Origin: Kaustia mangrovi
GTDB taxonomy: Bacteria; Pseudomonadota; Alphaproteobacteria; Rhizobiales; Im1
Assembly (NCBI RefSeq): GCF_015482775.1
Contig: NZ_CP058214.1
Location: 3,462,501 to 3,526,500 of the forward strand
Length of the DNA: 64,000 bases
Direction: 5' to 3'
The notes beneath the pieces are model-generated. The model was not told the DNA's origin. It saw only the letters and a program-made list of their open reading frames with translations, and made no database searches. Both the position numbers and the translations under genes were made by a program. This document shows, piece by piece, positions 25,149 through 33,836 of the stretch (the stretch's first letter is position 1; every line of letters starts with the position of its first letter).

Positions 25149-25760
25149 TCAGCCTTCGGCGATCAGGCGTTTCAGCTTGCCGAGCATCATCTCCGGGCTC
25201 TCATTGTAGGAGATGGTCCCGAAGAACCGGCCGTCGCTGTCCATGAGATAGACGAGGGCGGAATGGTCGATTGTGTAGTCCTCGCCATCCTCCGTCGGCA
25301 CACGCTTGTAATAGACGCGATAGGCCCGCGTGATCCGCTCGATCTCGTCCTTCGTGCCGGACAGGCCCCTGATCCGGTCGTCGAAGGCGGAGACGTAGCG
25401 CTCGAGCTCTTCCGGCCCGTCGCGCTCCCAGTCGACGGAGACGAAGACGACGTTCATCCGGTCGGCGTCCGCGCCGAGCTCCTCCATGGCGCCGGAGAGC
25501 TCGTAGAGCGTCGTCGGGCAGACATCGGGGCAGAAGGTGAAGCCGAAGAAGATCGCGCTCGGCTTGCCCTTGAAATCGGCCTCGGTGACGGTCCTTCCGG
25601 TCTTGTCGGTCAGGGTGAACGGGCCGCCGATATCGGCGAAGCCGCCCCGGGCATTGCCGTCGCCGGCGGGTGGGGCCTGCATGAGCGCGGTCACGGCGAA
25701 GACGGTGGCGGCGACCACGAGGATCGCCGCGCCCGCCAGTCCGGCGGTTTTCATCCGCAT
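25149..25760 (-). CDS. SCO1/SenC-family copper/thioredoxin-like protein
   Basis: Membrane-anchored thioredoxin-fold protein of 203 residues that helps load copper into cytochrome c oxidase. It has an N-terminal anchor helix (GLAGAAILVVAATVFAVTAL), the copper motif FCPDVCP (CxxxC) and a later histidine in TIDHSALVYLMD. The catalytic domain faces the periplasm. Its ATG overlaps the stop of the PCuAC gene as ATGA, so the two copper proteins are made together, as is common in proteobacteria. Confidence 0.92.
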   Translation of the reverse strand: MRMKTAGLAGAAILVVAATVFAVTALMQAPPAGDGNARGGFADIGGPFTLTDKTGRTVTEADFKGKPSAIFFGFTFCPDVCPTTLYELSGAMEELGADADRMNVVFVSVDWERDGPEELERYVSAFDDRIRGLSGTKDEIERITRAYRVYYKRVPTEDGEDYTIDHSALVYLMDSDGRFFGTISYNESPEMMLGKLKRLIAEG

Positions 25761-26281
25761 CACTGGTCTCCGTGCGCCTTGTGGCCGGCCTTGCCCTTCG
25801 GGCCCGGCGCGCCGGGCGGGGCGACCGTCATCTCCACATCCACCGCACCGGCCTTCTCGAAGGTCAGGACCACCGGCACCGGCGTGCCCATCTCGATGGG
25901 TTGCTCGAGGTCGATGAACATGATGTGGAGGCTGCCGGGCTTCAGCGCGACGGTCTCGCCCGCCGGGATCTCGATGCCGTCCGGCAGGTGGCGCATCCGC
26001 ATCACGCCGTCGTCCATGGACATGGTGTGGATCTCGGTGTGCTTGGCGACCGGCGAGGAGGCGCTCACAAGGCGGTCGGCCGTGTCGCCCGTGTTGGCGA
26101 TGGTCACGAAGCCGCCGCCGGTGCGGGCGCCGGGCGGGGTCGCGCGCGTCCAGGGATCGCTGAGCACGATCTCGCCGGCCGTGTAGTCCTGGGCGTGCGC
26201 GGGCGCGACGGTGGCGGAAACAAAGGGCGCGATGATGCCGGCCAGCATCGCGGCGGCCAGCAGGAAGGCTGCAAGTCTCAT
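25760..26281 (-). CDS. Periplasmic copper chaperone PCu(A)C
   Basis: Exported copper chaperone of 173 residues. A signal peptide (MRLAAFLLAAAMLAGIIAPF, cut near PAHAQ) precedes the DUF461 beta-barrel. The copper-binding methionine/histidine set is visible: HTEIHTMSMDDGVMRMRHLP and LKPGSLHIMF, matching the known HxnMx21-22HxM pattern. The C-terminus ends in a His/Lys tail (KAGHKAHGDQ) that could bind more metal. It passes Cu(I) to cytochrome oxidase together with the coupled SCO protein. Confidence 0.92.
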   Translation of the reverse strand: MRLAAFLLAAAMLAGIIAPFVSATVAPAHAQDYTAGEIVLSDPWTRATPPGARTGGGFVTIANTGDTADRLVSASSPVAKHTEIHTMSMDDGVMRMRHLPDGIEIPAGETVALKPGSLHIMFIDLEQPIEMGTPVPVVLTFEKAGAVDVEMTVAPPGAPGPKGKAGHKAHGDQ

Positions 26282-26359
26282 GGGTCTCTCCGTATGAGCA
26301 GGGGACGGGCCGGGCCGTCAAAGCGGTTGCCGCCGGTCCCGTTCAGGGTCAGGCTCGTG

Positions 26360-26770
26360 TCAGGCGGAGAGACGGGGAGGGGCGCGCGGTTCGGCCAGCA
26401 GCCGCGCCGGTCTCGAGCGCGGCGGACCGGTCCGCGAGGGCGGAGTGGCCACGAGCACGCCATGGGGGGCGAAGGCCGTCGCGAGCGCGTTCTCGGGAAG
26501 GCACGCGCTGGCGGCGAACAGCATCTGGCAGCGGACGGCGCAGCAATCGTGGGACCCGCTCCGGGCCGGAGCCTTGTCCGATCCGTCATAGGGGAGCGTT
26601 GCCGCCCCGCTCGGCGCGCAGATGACGAAGGGCAGCCCGTTGCCGGGCGCGGCCATCGCGCCCTGGGCGACCGCGATCATGACGCCATGGACGAGCAGAA
26701 CATAGGCCGCAAGGAGCGCGATTGCACGCCCCGACAGCCTTGTCCCCGCCATTTGCCGCATCCTGCCCAT
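26360..26770 (-). CDS. Small membrane/exported protein, DUF2946-like
   Basis: Protein of 136 residues. A hydrophobic N-terminal segment (AIALLAAYVLLVHGVMIAVA) anchors or exports it. A cysteine/histidine patch, SHDCCAVRCQM, in the middle resembles the metal-type motif of DUF2946 proteins, which often sit beside copper genes. The C-terminal 35 residues are Pro/Arg-rich and poorly conserved in appearance. It precedes the PCuAC-SCO pair on the same strand by 78 bases, supporting a link to copper handling. Function not known. Confidence 0.65.
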   Translation of the reverse strand: MGRMRQMAGTRLSGRAIALLAAYVLLVHGVMIAVAQGAMAAPGNGLPFVICAPSGAATLPYDGSDKAPARSGSHDCCAVRCQMLFAASACLPENALATAFAPHGVLVATPPSRTGPPRSRPARLLAEPRAPPRLSA

Positions 26771-26891
26771 GACCGGTCTTGTTAGCCGAAGATGCGCGCC
26801 GTGTCACCGCGACACGCATGCACAATTCCCGTGCGGGAGCCGAGGGGTGCCCGGAGAAGGGCCGCCCGTCCCGCAAAATCCATCTTCAATC

Positions 26892-26919
26892 TTGACGCGT
26901 GGCGCCGGATCGGTATCCA
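26892..26919 (+). promoter_or_regulatory. Promoter of the cobalamin riboswitch/btu operon
   Basis: TTGACG (26892-26897) and TATCCA (26914-26919) are spaced by 16 bases and lie just upstream of the riboswitch start. They are the only sigma70-like pair in this gap. Confidence 0.5.
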
Positions 26920-26928
26920 ATCCCCCGC

Positions 26929-27113
26929 GACGGTGCCCTGTTCAAGGGCTTGAAAGGGAACGCGGTGCGGATGTCGCAGGATATCCAAGGCCGCGACTGT
27001 CCCCGCAACTGTAGGCGGCGAGTCGACCGTTCAAGGCCACTGGAGCCCATTCGGGCTTCGGGAAGGCGACGGGACGACATTGACCCGCGAGTCAGGAGAC
27101 CTGCCGTCGCCCG
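26929..27113 (+). ncRNA. Cobalamin (AdoCbl) riboswitch
   Basis: The conserved core is easily read: GGTGCCCTG at the 5' end, the B12-box region GCGACTGTCCCCGCAACTGT (26994-27013), GCCACTGG (27036-27043), GGGAAGGCG (27060-27068) and the 3' block GAGTCAGGAGACCTGCC (27089-27105). It lies 127 bases upstream of btuF and should switch off the operon when cobalamin is plentiful. Where the expression platform ends is not clear; no T-run terminator was seen before the gene, so control may be at translation initiation. Confidence 0.93.
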
Positions 27114-27239
27114 TGGTCACGCGCGATCGCATCGAGCGGGGTGTCTCGATGGGACGGTTCTCCATGCCTTTCCGTGTGGTGCTGCCTCGATCGCGGTGAC
27201 GTGCCGATTGGCCCCGTGCGCCGTTGCGAGGTTTTTGGT

Positions 27240-28127
27240 ATGACACCGCTTTCCGCCCCCTGTCCTGCGGGGATGGCCGGCTTCGTTCTTGCGGTCGCGA
27301 CTGCGATTGCCGTCGCGCTGGGCATGCCCGCCGGCCCGGCGCGCGCGGACACAGCGGCGCCCCGGCGCATCGTCTCCATGAATCTCTGCGCTGACGAGCT
27401 CGTGCTGCGTCTCGCCGAGCCCGGCCGGATCGTCTCCGTCACCGCGCTCTCGCAGGACCCGGAGCAGTCGACGGTCGCGGAGGCCGCACGCCGCTATCCG
27501 GCCAATCGCGGACTTGCCGAGGAGGTGATTCGCATGGAGCCGGACCTCGTGGTGGCCGGGCGCTACACGACGCGCAGTACGGTGGACCTCCTCAAGAGGG
27601 TCGGCATCGAGGTGATGGAGCTCGGCGTGCCGACGACGCTTGGCGAGGTCGAGGCCCAGATCGAACGGCTTGGCCGCAGGCTCGGGGCGGAGGCCCGCGC
27701 GAAGGCCCTGATCGCCCGCCTGCGCGAGGGCCTTGCGGACCTGCCGCAGGCCGGGAGCGGACAGGCCCCCTCGGCCATCGTCTACCGGCCGAGCGGGTTC
27801 GCGGTCGGCAAGGGATCTCTCATCGACACGTTGATCGCGGCGGCAGGCCTGCGCAATCTCGCCGCCGAGCGCACGCTCGACAATTACGGCTATCTGCCGC
27901 TGGAAACCCTCGTCACGCTCGCCCCCGACATTCTGGTGCTCAATGCCGAGCCCGGCGCCCCGGCGCTTGCCCACGAGATGCTCGACCATCCGGTTCTCGA
28001 GGGGCTCGACGGCAAGGTCCGCACCGTGCCGGTCCCGCCGCGCCTGTGGACCTGCGCGGGCCCCGCCATGATCGAGGCCGTCGCCATCCTCAAGGCGGCG
28101 GCGCGGGCCACGGAGGCGGACCGATGA
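27240..28127 (+). CDS. btuF: Cobalamin-binding periplasmic protein (BtuF-like)
   Basis: Family with the FecB/BtuF fold, 295 residues. A signal peptide (GFVLAVATAIAVALGMPA, cut near ARADT) precedes RRIVSMNLCADELVLRL, the standard start of BtuF-type proteins, with the EEVIRMEPDLVVAG helix typical of the N-lobe. The ATG at 27240 follows GAGG. The riboswitch upstream makes cobalamin or a precursor the likely ligand. Its stop overlaps btuC as ATGA; unlike the other binding-protein genes here, no hairpin separates it from the permease. Confidence 0.9.
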   Translation: MTPLSAPCPAGMAGFVLAVATAIAVALGMPAGPARADTAAPRRIVSMNLCADELVLRLAEPGRIVSVTALSQDPEQSTVAEAARRYPANRGLAEEVIRMEPDLVVAGRYTTRSTVDLLKRVGIEVMELGVPTTLGEVEAQIERLGRRLGAEARAKALIARLREGLADLPQAGSGQAPSAIVYRPSGFAVGKGSLIDTLIAAAGLRNLAAERTLDNYGYLPLETLVTLAPDILVLNAEPGAPALAHEMLDHPVLEGLDGKVRTVPVPPRLWTCAGPAMIEAVAILKAAARATEADR

Positions 28128-29149
28128 GCCTTGCCGCCCCGACCGTTCGGCAGTCGGCGCGCCCGCGCATGCCGCTCCTTGCGGGGCTCGGGCTGGCGGC
28201 GGCGGCGATGTTTGTCCTGTCGCTGGCCATCGGCTATGCGCCCTTCGATCTCGGCGCGGCCATCGGCGACGCGCTGGCAGGCCAGAGGAGCCTTGCCGCG
28301 CTGATCCTGCTGGAGCTTCGCCTGCCGCGCGCCCTTCTGGGGCTTCTGGTTGGCTTCACGCTGGGGCTCGCCGGGGCGGTCATGCAGGGGTTCCTCAGGA
28401 ACCCGCTGGCGGAGCCGGGGATCATCGGCGTGTCGGGCGCGGCCGCGCTCGGTGCGGTGCTCGTGTTCTATACGGGCCTTGCCGCGGTCTCCTCCCTGCT
28501 CCTGCCGCTCGGCGGCATCGCGGCGGCGCTGTGCGCGGGGCTCGTTCTCTTCATGCTGGCGGGGCGGGGGACGACGACCACGACGCTGATCCTCGCCGGC
28601 GTCGCCATGAACAGCCTCGCGGGCGCGCTGATCTCGCTCGTGCTCAACCTGTCGCCCAACCCCTATGCGGCGACGGAGATCATGTTCTGGCTCATGGGCT
28701 CGCTCGCCGACCGCAGTCTCGTCCATGTCTGGATCGTGCTGCCCCTTATGGCTGCCGGCTGGGCGATGATGTTGTGGACCGCGCGCGTGCTCGACGCCCT
28801 GACGCTCGGCGAGCAGACCGCGCAAAGCCTCGGTTTCGATCTCAGGATCACCCGGGTGGTCATCGTCTCCGGCATCGCATTGTCGGTCGGCAGCGCGGTT
28901 GCGGTGAGCGGCGCTATCGGCTTCGTCGGCCTCGTCGTGCCCCATCTCCTGCGCCCGTTCACCGGCCATCGCCCGGCGGCCCTGCTGGTTGCGAGCGGTC
29001 TCGGCGGCGCCGTCCTGACGCTTGCCGCCGATGTCGCGGTGCGCCTCGTCGCCGCCCAGCCGGAGCTGAAGCTCGGGGTCGTGACCGCGCTCATCGGGGC
29101 GCCCTTCCTGTTCTCCCTCATCTGGCGGCTCAGGGGACAGATGCGATGA
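28124..29149 (+). CDS. btuC: Cobalamin ABC importer permease (BtuC-like)
   Basis: FecCD-family permease of 341 residues with about ten hydrophobic segments. Typical blocks are RLPRALLGLLVGFTLGLAGA, GFLRNPLAEPGIIGVSGAAA and VSGAIGFVGLVVPHLLRPFT. It forms the inner-membrane channel as a dimer. The ATG overlaps the btuF stop and its own stop overlaps the btuD start, so F, C and D are translated as a coupled set under riboswitch control. Confidence 0.93.
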   Translation: MSLAAPTVRQSARPRMPLLAGLGLAAAAMFVLSLAIGYAPFDLGAAIGDALAGQRSLAALILLELRLPRALLGLLVGFTLGLAGAVMQGFLRNPLAEPGIIGVSGAAALGAVLVFYTGLAAVSSLLLPLGGIAAALCAGLVLFMLAGRGTTTTTLILAGVAMNSLAGALISLVLNLSPNPYAATEIMFWLMGSLADRSLVHVWIVLPLMAAGWAMMLWTARVLDALTLGEQTAQSLGFDLRITRVVIVSGIALSVGSAVAVSGAIGFVGLVVPHLLRPFTGHRPAALLVASGLGGAVLTLAADVAVRLVAAQPELKLGVVTALIGAPFLFSLIWRLRGQMR

Positions 29150-29937
29150 AGATCGAGGCACGCGGCATTGCCGTCCGACTTGGCGGCGCAACCATTCTGG
29201 ACGGCGTCGATATCGGGATCGCGCCCGGCGAGTTCGTAGGCCTCATCGGCCCGAACGGCGCGGGCAAGACGACGCTCCTGACCGTTCTCGCACGGCTGAG
29301 AATGCCCGATGGGGGTCAGCTCCTCTACGATGGCCGCCCCGCCGGCGCGCTCGGCCGGACCGCGCTCGCACGCCGGCTCGCCTATCTCGCCCAGGGCACG
29401 CAGGTGGACTGGCCGCTCGCCGCCGAGGATGTCGTCGCGCTCGGGCGGTTGCCCCATGCGGGCCGGTTCGGCCCCGCCGACAGCGCGGCGGACCGGCGCG
29501 CCGTCGAGACGGCGATGGCGGCGGCCGATATCGCGCATTTCGCCGGCCGGCCCGTGACGACACTGTCCGGCGGCGAGCGCATGCGCGTGCTCCTCGCCCG
29601 CGCGCTCGCCGTCGAGGCGGAGATACTGCTCGCCGACGAACCGGTCGCCGCGCTCGATCCCTATCACCAGCTCAAGGTGATGGAGCTTCTGGCGGGTGCG
29701 GCGCGCGCGGGGCTCGGCGTGGTCGCCGTTCTCCACGACCTCACACTTGCCTCGCGCTTCTGCGACCGGCTCGTCCTGCTCGATGGCGGCCGGGTGAAGG
29801 CCGACGGAACGCCGGGCGAGGTGCTCACCGATGCCGAGATCGGATCGGCCTACGGGGTCGCCTCGCTGTTCGGCGCCCATGACGGCACGCGCTATGTGCT
29901 GCCCTGGCGCCGGATCGACGATCAGGCGGCGGAATAG
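29146..29937 (+). CDS. btuD: Cobalamin ABC importer ATPase (BtuD/FecE-like)
   Basis: ATPase of 263 residues with Walker A (GPNGAGKTT), Q-loop region LAQGTQVDWP, signature LSGGERMR, Walker B (EILLADEPVAALD) and the H-loop LHDLTLASRF. It completes the btuFCD importer. The gene ends only 8 bases from the stop of the convergent DUF2783 gene, leaving no room for a separate terminator. Confidence 0.92.
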   Translation: MKIEARGIAVRLGGATILDGVDIGIAPGEFVGLIGPNGAGKTTLLTVLARLRMPDGGQLLYDGRPAGALGRTALARRLAYLAQGTQVDWPLAAEDVVALGRLPHAGRFGPADSAADRRAVETAMAAADIAHFAGRPVTTLSGGERMRVLLARALAVEAEILLADEPVAALDPYHQLKVMELLAGAARAGLGVVAVLHDLTLASRFCDRLVLLDGGRVKADGTPGEVLTDAEIGSAYGVASLFGAHDGTRYVLPWRRIDDQAAE

Positions 29938-29945
29938 GCCGGCGG

Positions 29946-30149
29946 TCAGTCTCGCCTGCCCGTCTCCCGGGCGGCGTCGAGCGCGGCCTTGAGGGTGTCG
30001 GGATCGCCGACCAGATTGGCGAGGATCAGCACGAGGCGGGCATTGAGGGCGGCGCTCTCCTGGAAGCTCAACCCCTTGTGCGCGGCAAGCAGCGCCTCGT
30101 AGAAATCGTCTCCGGCGCTGCCCAGCCTGTCCTTGCCGAGATCGGCCAT
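29946..30149 (-). CDS. DUF2783-family small protein
   Basis: Helical protein of 67 residues: ADLGKDRLGSAGDDFYEALL, then AHKGLSFQESAALNARLVLI. This pattern belongs to DUF2783, short proteins usually found directly beside FAD-dependent aromatic hydroxylases, as here (3 bases after the monooxygenase gene). A role as a small partner or assembly subunit is possible but unproven. Confidence 0.78.
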   Translation of the reverse strand: MADLGKDRLGSAGDDFYEALLAAHKGLSFQESAALNARLVLILANLVGDPDTLKAALDAARETGRRD

Positions 30150-30152
30150 GGG

Positions 30153-31745
30153 TCAGGCCTCCCTGCCGAGCGCATGGTCGCGGGCCGACCGGACGGCCTC
30201 CGCCGTGCCGTTGCGGAATACCGCCGAGACATGCTGGTCGGGCCGGAAGAGATAGGTGAAGCCCTCGCCATAGCGCGCAAGCGCAAACCCTTCGCGGTCG
30301 ACGAGGTCACCGTCCTCCCTCCCGATGCGGATATGGGGAATGGCGCAGCCACGGGGCGCAGAAGCGCCGCCGAAGCTGACGAGCGTGAAGTCATCCGGCA
30401 GGTGCTCAAGCAGCCAAGTGCGCCCCTCCGGCCCGTCGAGCGGCGCATCGGGTGCTGCCTGGCCGGGCCTCACGGGCGCGCCGTCGGGCACGGTGCCGTC
30501 CACGAGAGGCTCCAGCGAGCAGGGCAGGGACAGCCGGCCCGAATTGATGAGCTTGCGGGCGAAGCCCATCTCCTCGGCGAGGTCGAGCACCGCCTCGCGC
30601 AGCACGCGCTCCATCTCCGATTTCGGCGTCATGAAGGTGGTCGTGCGCGCGGAGTTGCGGATGTTCTCGTCCGCGCCGTGGACGCGTTCGGCATTGTAGG
30701 TCTCAAGCAGGCGTTCGGGCGCATCGCCCTTCAGGATGGCGGCGAGCTTCCAGCCGAGATTGTCGACGTCCTGGATGCCGCCATTGCCGCCGCGCGCGCC
30801 GAAGGGCGACACGATATGGGCGCTGTCGCCGGCGAAGATCACCCGGTCGTGGACGAAGCGCTCGAGCCTTCGGCACTGGAAGGTGTAGACGGACACCCAG
30901 TCGAGCCTGAACGGCACGTCGCCGATGACCGCCCGGATGCGGGGAATGACCTTCTCGGGCCGCTTCTCCTCCTCCGGATCGGCATCGGGGCCGAGCTGGA
31001 GGTCGATCCGGTAGATGCCGTCGGGCTGCTTGTGGAGCAGCGCGGACTGCCCCTCGTGGAAGGTCGGATCGAACCAGAAGCGGCGTTCGGAGGGGAAATC
31101 GGCCTCGATCTCCACATCGGCGATGAGGAAGCGCTCCTCGAAAAGCTGGCCCGCGAAATCGAGGCCCAGCATGTCGCGGATCGGGGATTTCGCGCCGTCG
31201 CAGGCGATCACGTATTCCGCGGAGAGCGTGTAGGCGCCGTCGGGCGTCTCCACCGTGAGGGCGGCCCCGTCGGGACCGTTCTCCACGCCGGTCACGCGGT
31301 TCTTGAACCTCAGATCGATGAGTTCGGGGAAATCGCGCGCCCGCTCGATGAGGAACTCCTCGACATAATATTGCTGGAGGTTCACGAAGGCCGGCATCTT
31401 GTGGCCCTCCTCCGGCAGGAGATCGAAACTGTAGACCTCCCGGTCGCCGTGATAGAGGCGGCCGACCTTCCAGGTGACCCCCTTCTCCAGCATGCGGTCG
31501 CCCAGCCCAAGCCGGTCGAAAATCTCCAGCGTGCGCTTCGCCCAGCAGATGGCGCGCGAGCCGACGGACACGACGTCGTTCTCGTCGAGGAGTACCGAGG
31601 GGATGTCCTTCAGGGCGAGGTCGATCGCCATGGCAAGCCCCACAGGGCCCGCGCCGACGATGGCCACCCTGTAATCCGGCACCGGCCCGCCGGACAGCTC
31701 CGGCGGTGTGGCATAGCCCAAATGCTTGTATTCGTAACGCGGCAT
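30153..31745 (-). CDS. FAD-dependent aromatic monooxygenase (PHBH/MhpA-like)
   Basis: Flavoprotein hydroxylase of 530 residues. The FAD-binding motif GAGPVGLAMAIDLAL is near residue 31, the DG-type motif at VIACDGAKSPIRDMLGL, and the GD motif at VIFAGDSAHIVSPFGARGGN. A C-terminal thioredoxin-like domain follows, as in MhpA-type enzymes. ATG at 31743-31745 is backed by GGGAGGA. In the hmgA cluster it probably makes homogentisate or a related hydroquinone by ring hydroxylation of a hydroxyphenyl acid; the exact substrate is open. Confidence 0.88.
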   Translation of the reverse strand: MPRYEYKHLGYATPPELSGGPVPDYRVAIVGAGPVGLAMAIDLALKDIPSVLLDENDVVSVGSRAICWAKRTLEIFDRLGLGDRMLEKGVTWKVGRLYHGDREVYSFDLLPEEGHKMPAFVNLQQYYVEEFLIERARDFPELIDLRFKNRVTGVENGPDGAALTVETPDGAYTLSAEYVIACDGAKSPIRDMLGLDFAGQLFEERFLIADVEIEADFPSERRFWFDPTFHEGQSALLHKQPDGIYRIDLQLGPDADPEEEKRPEKVIPRIRAVIGDVPFRLDWVSVYTFQCRRLERFVHDRVIFAGDSAHIVSPFGARGGNGGIQDVDNLGWKLAAILKGDAPERLLETYNAERVHGADENIRNSARTTTFMTPKSEMERVLREAVLDLAEEMGFARKLINSGRLSLPCSLEPLVDGTVPDGAPVRPGQAAPDAPLDGPEGRTWLLEHLPDDFTLVSFGGASAPRGCAIPHIRIGREDGDLVDREGFALARYGEGFTYLFRPDQHVSAVFRNGTAEAVRSARDHALGREA

Positions 31746-31808
31746 CGATCCTCCCTGGGCGGCCTCCCCTTCGCGGGGCCGGTGCCGGTCCAACCGGGCA
31801 CGGACATC

Positions 31809-32759
31809 CTAACCCTGCAGTGCCTCCCACATCTCCTTGTCGCGCTCCGCGGTCCAGATGCGCGGCGTGTCCATGCCGAGCGCCTCGTCATAGGCGCGTG
31901 CCACGTTGAAGGGCAGGCAGTGTTCGTAGATCGCGTAGTCGGCGAATTTCGGATCGCATTCCGCGCGCACCGCGTCCCAGGCCTCCTTGAGCGTGCCGCC
32001 ACGCGCGGCGACGCCGGCCGCCGGGCGATAGGTGCTCTCCAGGAAATCGCGGGTCTTCGCGATGGCCTCATTCACCTTCGCCTCGCCGACCAGTGCGTCG
32101 CCGCGGCCGGGCGCGATGGCGTGCGGGCGATGGGCCCCGATGGCATCGAGCGTTGCGCCCCAGTCGCGGAAATGGCCGTCGCCGCAATAGCAGGCGGAGT
32201 GGTATTCCACGATGTCGCCGGTGAACATCACCTCCGCATCGGCCACCCAGGCGACGATGTCGCCCGCCGTGTGGGCCCGGCCGAGATGCTTGAGATCCAC
32301 CCGACGCCTGCCGAGATAGACGCTCATGGACCGGCTGAAGGTCATGGTCGGCCAGGTGAGGCCCGGAATGCTCTCATGGCCCTCGAAGAGCCTCGGGAAG
32401 CGCTGGAACTCGCTCGCCCAGTCCTCCTGTCCGCGCTCGGCCACCATGGCGCGGCAAGTGTCGGAGGCCACGATCTCGCTGGCCCCGTAGGCCGACGCGC
32501 CGAGCACGCGCACGGCGTGATAGTGGGTCAGCACGACATATTTGATCGGCTTGTCGGTGACCGAGCGGATCTTCTCCACCACCTTGCCGGCGAGCCGGGG
32601 CGTGGCCTGTGCGTCGACCACCATCACCGCGTCGTCGCCGATGATGACGCCCGTATTCGGGTCGCCTTCCGCGGTGAAGGCCCAGAGGTCGCGGCCGACT
32701 TCGGTGAACGAGATCGTCTTCTCCTCGAGATCGCCCTGGGAGGCGAACGGCTTGGCCAT
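31809..32759 (-). CDS. MBL-fold protein of the homogentisate cluster
   Basis: Metallo-beta-lactamase-fold protein of 316 residues. The first metal motif reads THYHAVRVLGAS: the two histidines of HxH are kept, but the Asp-His of the usual HxHxDH is replaced by Val-Arg-Val-Leu. Other sites remain (AHTAGDIVAW, MFTGDIVEYHSACYCGDGH). One metal site may therefore be lost or rebuilt with the downstream His/Cys residues. It lies between the monooxygenase and FAH genes in one operon. Its role in aromatic degradation is unknown. Confidence 0.82.
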   Translation of the reverse strand: MAKPFASQGDLEEKTISFTEVGRDLWAFTAEGDPNTGVIIGDDAVMVVDAQATPRLAGKVVEKIRSVTDKPIKYVVLTHYHAVRVLGASAYGASEIVASDTCRAMVAERGQEDWASEFQRFPRLFEGHESIPGLTWPTMTFSRSMSVYLGRRRVDLKHLGRAHTAGDIVAWVADAEVMFTGDIVEYHSACYCGDGHFRDWGATLDAIGAHRPHAIAPGRGDALVGEAKVNEAIAKTRDFLESTYRPAAGVAARGGTLKEAWDAVRAECDPKFADYAIYEHCLPFNVARAYDEALGMDTPRIWTAERDKEMWEALQG

Positions 32760-32762
32760 GGG

Positions 32763-33785
32763 TCAGGCTCCCTTGTCGTATGGCTCTACGGTCTGTTCGA
32801 TAGCGCCGAAGACGGAATGGCCGTCGCGGTCCTTCATCTCGATGCGCACCGTGTCGCCGAACCGCATGAAGGGCGTCTTCGGGGCGCCGTGCTCTATGGT
32901 CTCGATCATGCGGATCTCCGCGATGCAGGAATAGCCCGCGCCGCCCTGCGAGACGGGCTTGCCCGGTCCGCCGTCGAGCTTGTTGGAGACCGTGCCCGAG
33001 CCGACGATGGCGCCGGCGCCGAGCGGCCGCGTCCGCGCCGCATGGGCGATGAGCCGGGGAAAGTCGAAGGTCATGTCGCGGCCCGCCTCGGCGCGCCCGA
33101 ACGGCTCGCCATTATAGTCGACACAGAGCGGCAGGGAGACCTTGCCGCCGTCCCACGCCGCGCCGAGCTCGTCGGGCGTGACCGCCACGGGCGAGAAGGC
33201 GGAGGAGGGTTTCGACTGGAAGAAGCCGAAGCCCTTGGCGAGCTCGCCCGGAATGAGCCCGCGCAGGCTGACGTCGTTGACCAGCATGACGAGGCGGATC
33301 GCCGCTCGGGCCTCCGCCTCGCTCGCGCCCATGGGCACGTCGTCGACGATCACCGCGACCTCGCCCTCCATGTCGATTCCGAAGCTCTCGTCGTCGGCCA
33401 TGGCGATGGGATCGCGCGGACCGAGGAAGCTGTCGGATCCGCCCTGATAGATCAGGGGATCCGTCCAGAATCTCTCCGGCATCTGCGCGCCGCGCGCCTT
33501 GCGCACGAGTTCCACATGATTGACATAGGCCGACCCGTCCGCCCACTGATAGGCGCGCGGCAGGGGCGACATGGCCTCGTGCTCGTGAAAGCGCTCGACG
33601 GGCTGCGCGCCGATCTCCACGCCTTCGGCCACGAGCGCCAGATGCGGTGCGATCCGCGCCCAGTTGTCGAGCGCGGCCTGCAGCGTCGGGGCGATATGGC
33701 CGACATCGCAGCAATGGGCGAGGTCTCTGGAGACGACGACGAGCCGTCCGTCCCGCGAGCCGTCCTTCAATGTGGCGAGCTTCAT
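32763..33785 (-). CDS. Fumarylacetoacetate hydrolase-family protein
   Basis: FAH-fold enzyme of 340 residues, expected to split fumarylacetoacetate or maleylacetoacetate into fumarate (or maleate) and acetoacetate. The metal-binding core is visible at FGIDMEGEVAVIVDDVP (the E-x-E part), followed by RLVMLVNDVSLRG and VGSGTVSNKL. It starts MKLATLKDGSRDGRLVVVS, as in the bacterial FahA group. AAGGAGACCGA precedes the ATG. It follows hmgA in the same operon. No maleylacetoacetate isomerase gene is present nearby. Confidence 0.9.
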   Translation of the reverse strand: MKLATLKDGSRDGRLVVVSRDLAHCCDVGHIAPTLQAALDNWARIAPHLALVAEGVEIGAQPVERFHEHEAMSPLPRAYQWADGSAYVNHVELVRKARGAQMPERFWTDPLIYQGGSDSFLGPRDPIAMADDESFGIDMEGEVAVIVDDVPMGASEAEARAAIRLVMLVNDVSLRGLIPGELAKGFGFFQSKPSSAFSPVAVTPDELGAAWDGGKVSLPLCVDYNGEPFGRAEAGRDMTFDFPRLIAHAARTRPLGAGAIVGSGTVSNKLDGGPGKPVSQGGAGYSCIAEIRMIETIEHGAPKTPFMRFGDTVRIEMKDRDGHSVFGAIEQTVEPYDKGA

Positions 33786-33795
33786 TCGGTCTCCT

Positions 33796-33821
33796 TGTCG
33801 GGGCCTTCTGTCGGGGCCTTC
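33796..33821. repeat. Two-copy 13-bp tandem repeat in the hmgA/FAH gap
   Basis: TGTCGGGGCCTTC occurs twice in direct tandem (33796-33808, 33809-33821), just upstream of the FAH-family gene. It is probably a small slippage duplication; a third partial copy of the last bases follows. Confidence 0.6.
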
Positions 33822-33836
33822 GGGCGTTAGGGGCGG

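Noticed and set aside
30078-33830. A 1250-codon plus-strand frame opposite the homogentisate operon
   Set aside because: Same shadow-frame signature; the opposite strand encodes monooxygenase, MBL-fold and FAH-family proteins with clear motifs.
33786-33836. Tandem repeat between hmgA and the FAH-family gene as an operator
   Set aside because: Only two 13-bp direct copies inside an operon gap; it looks like a slippage duplication and has no dyad symmetry.
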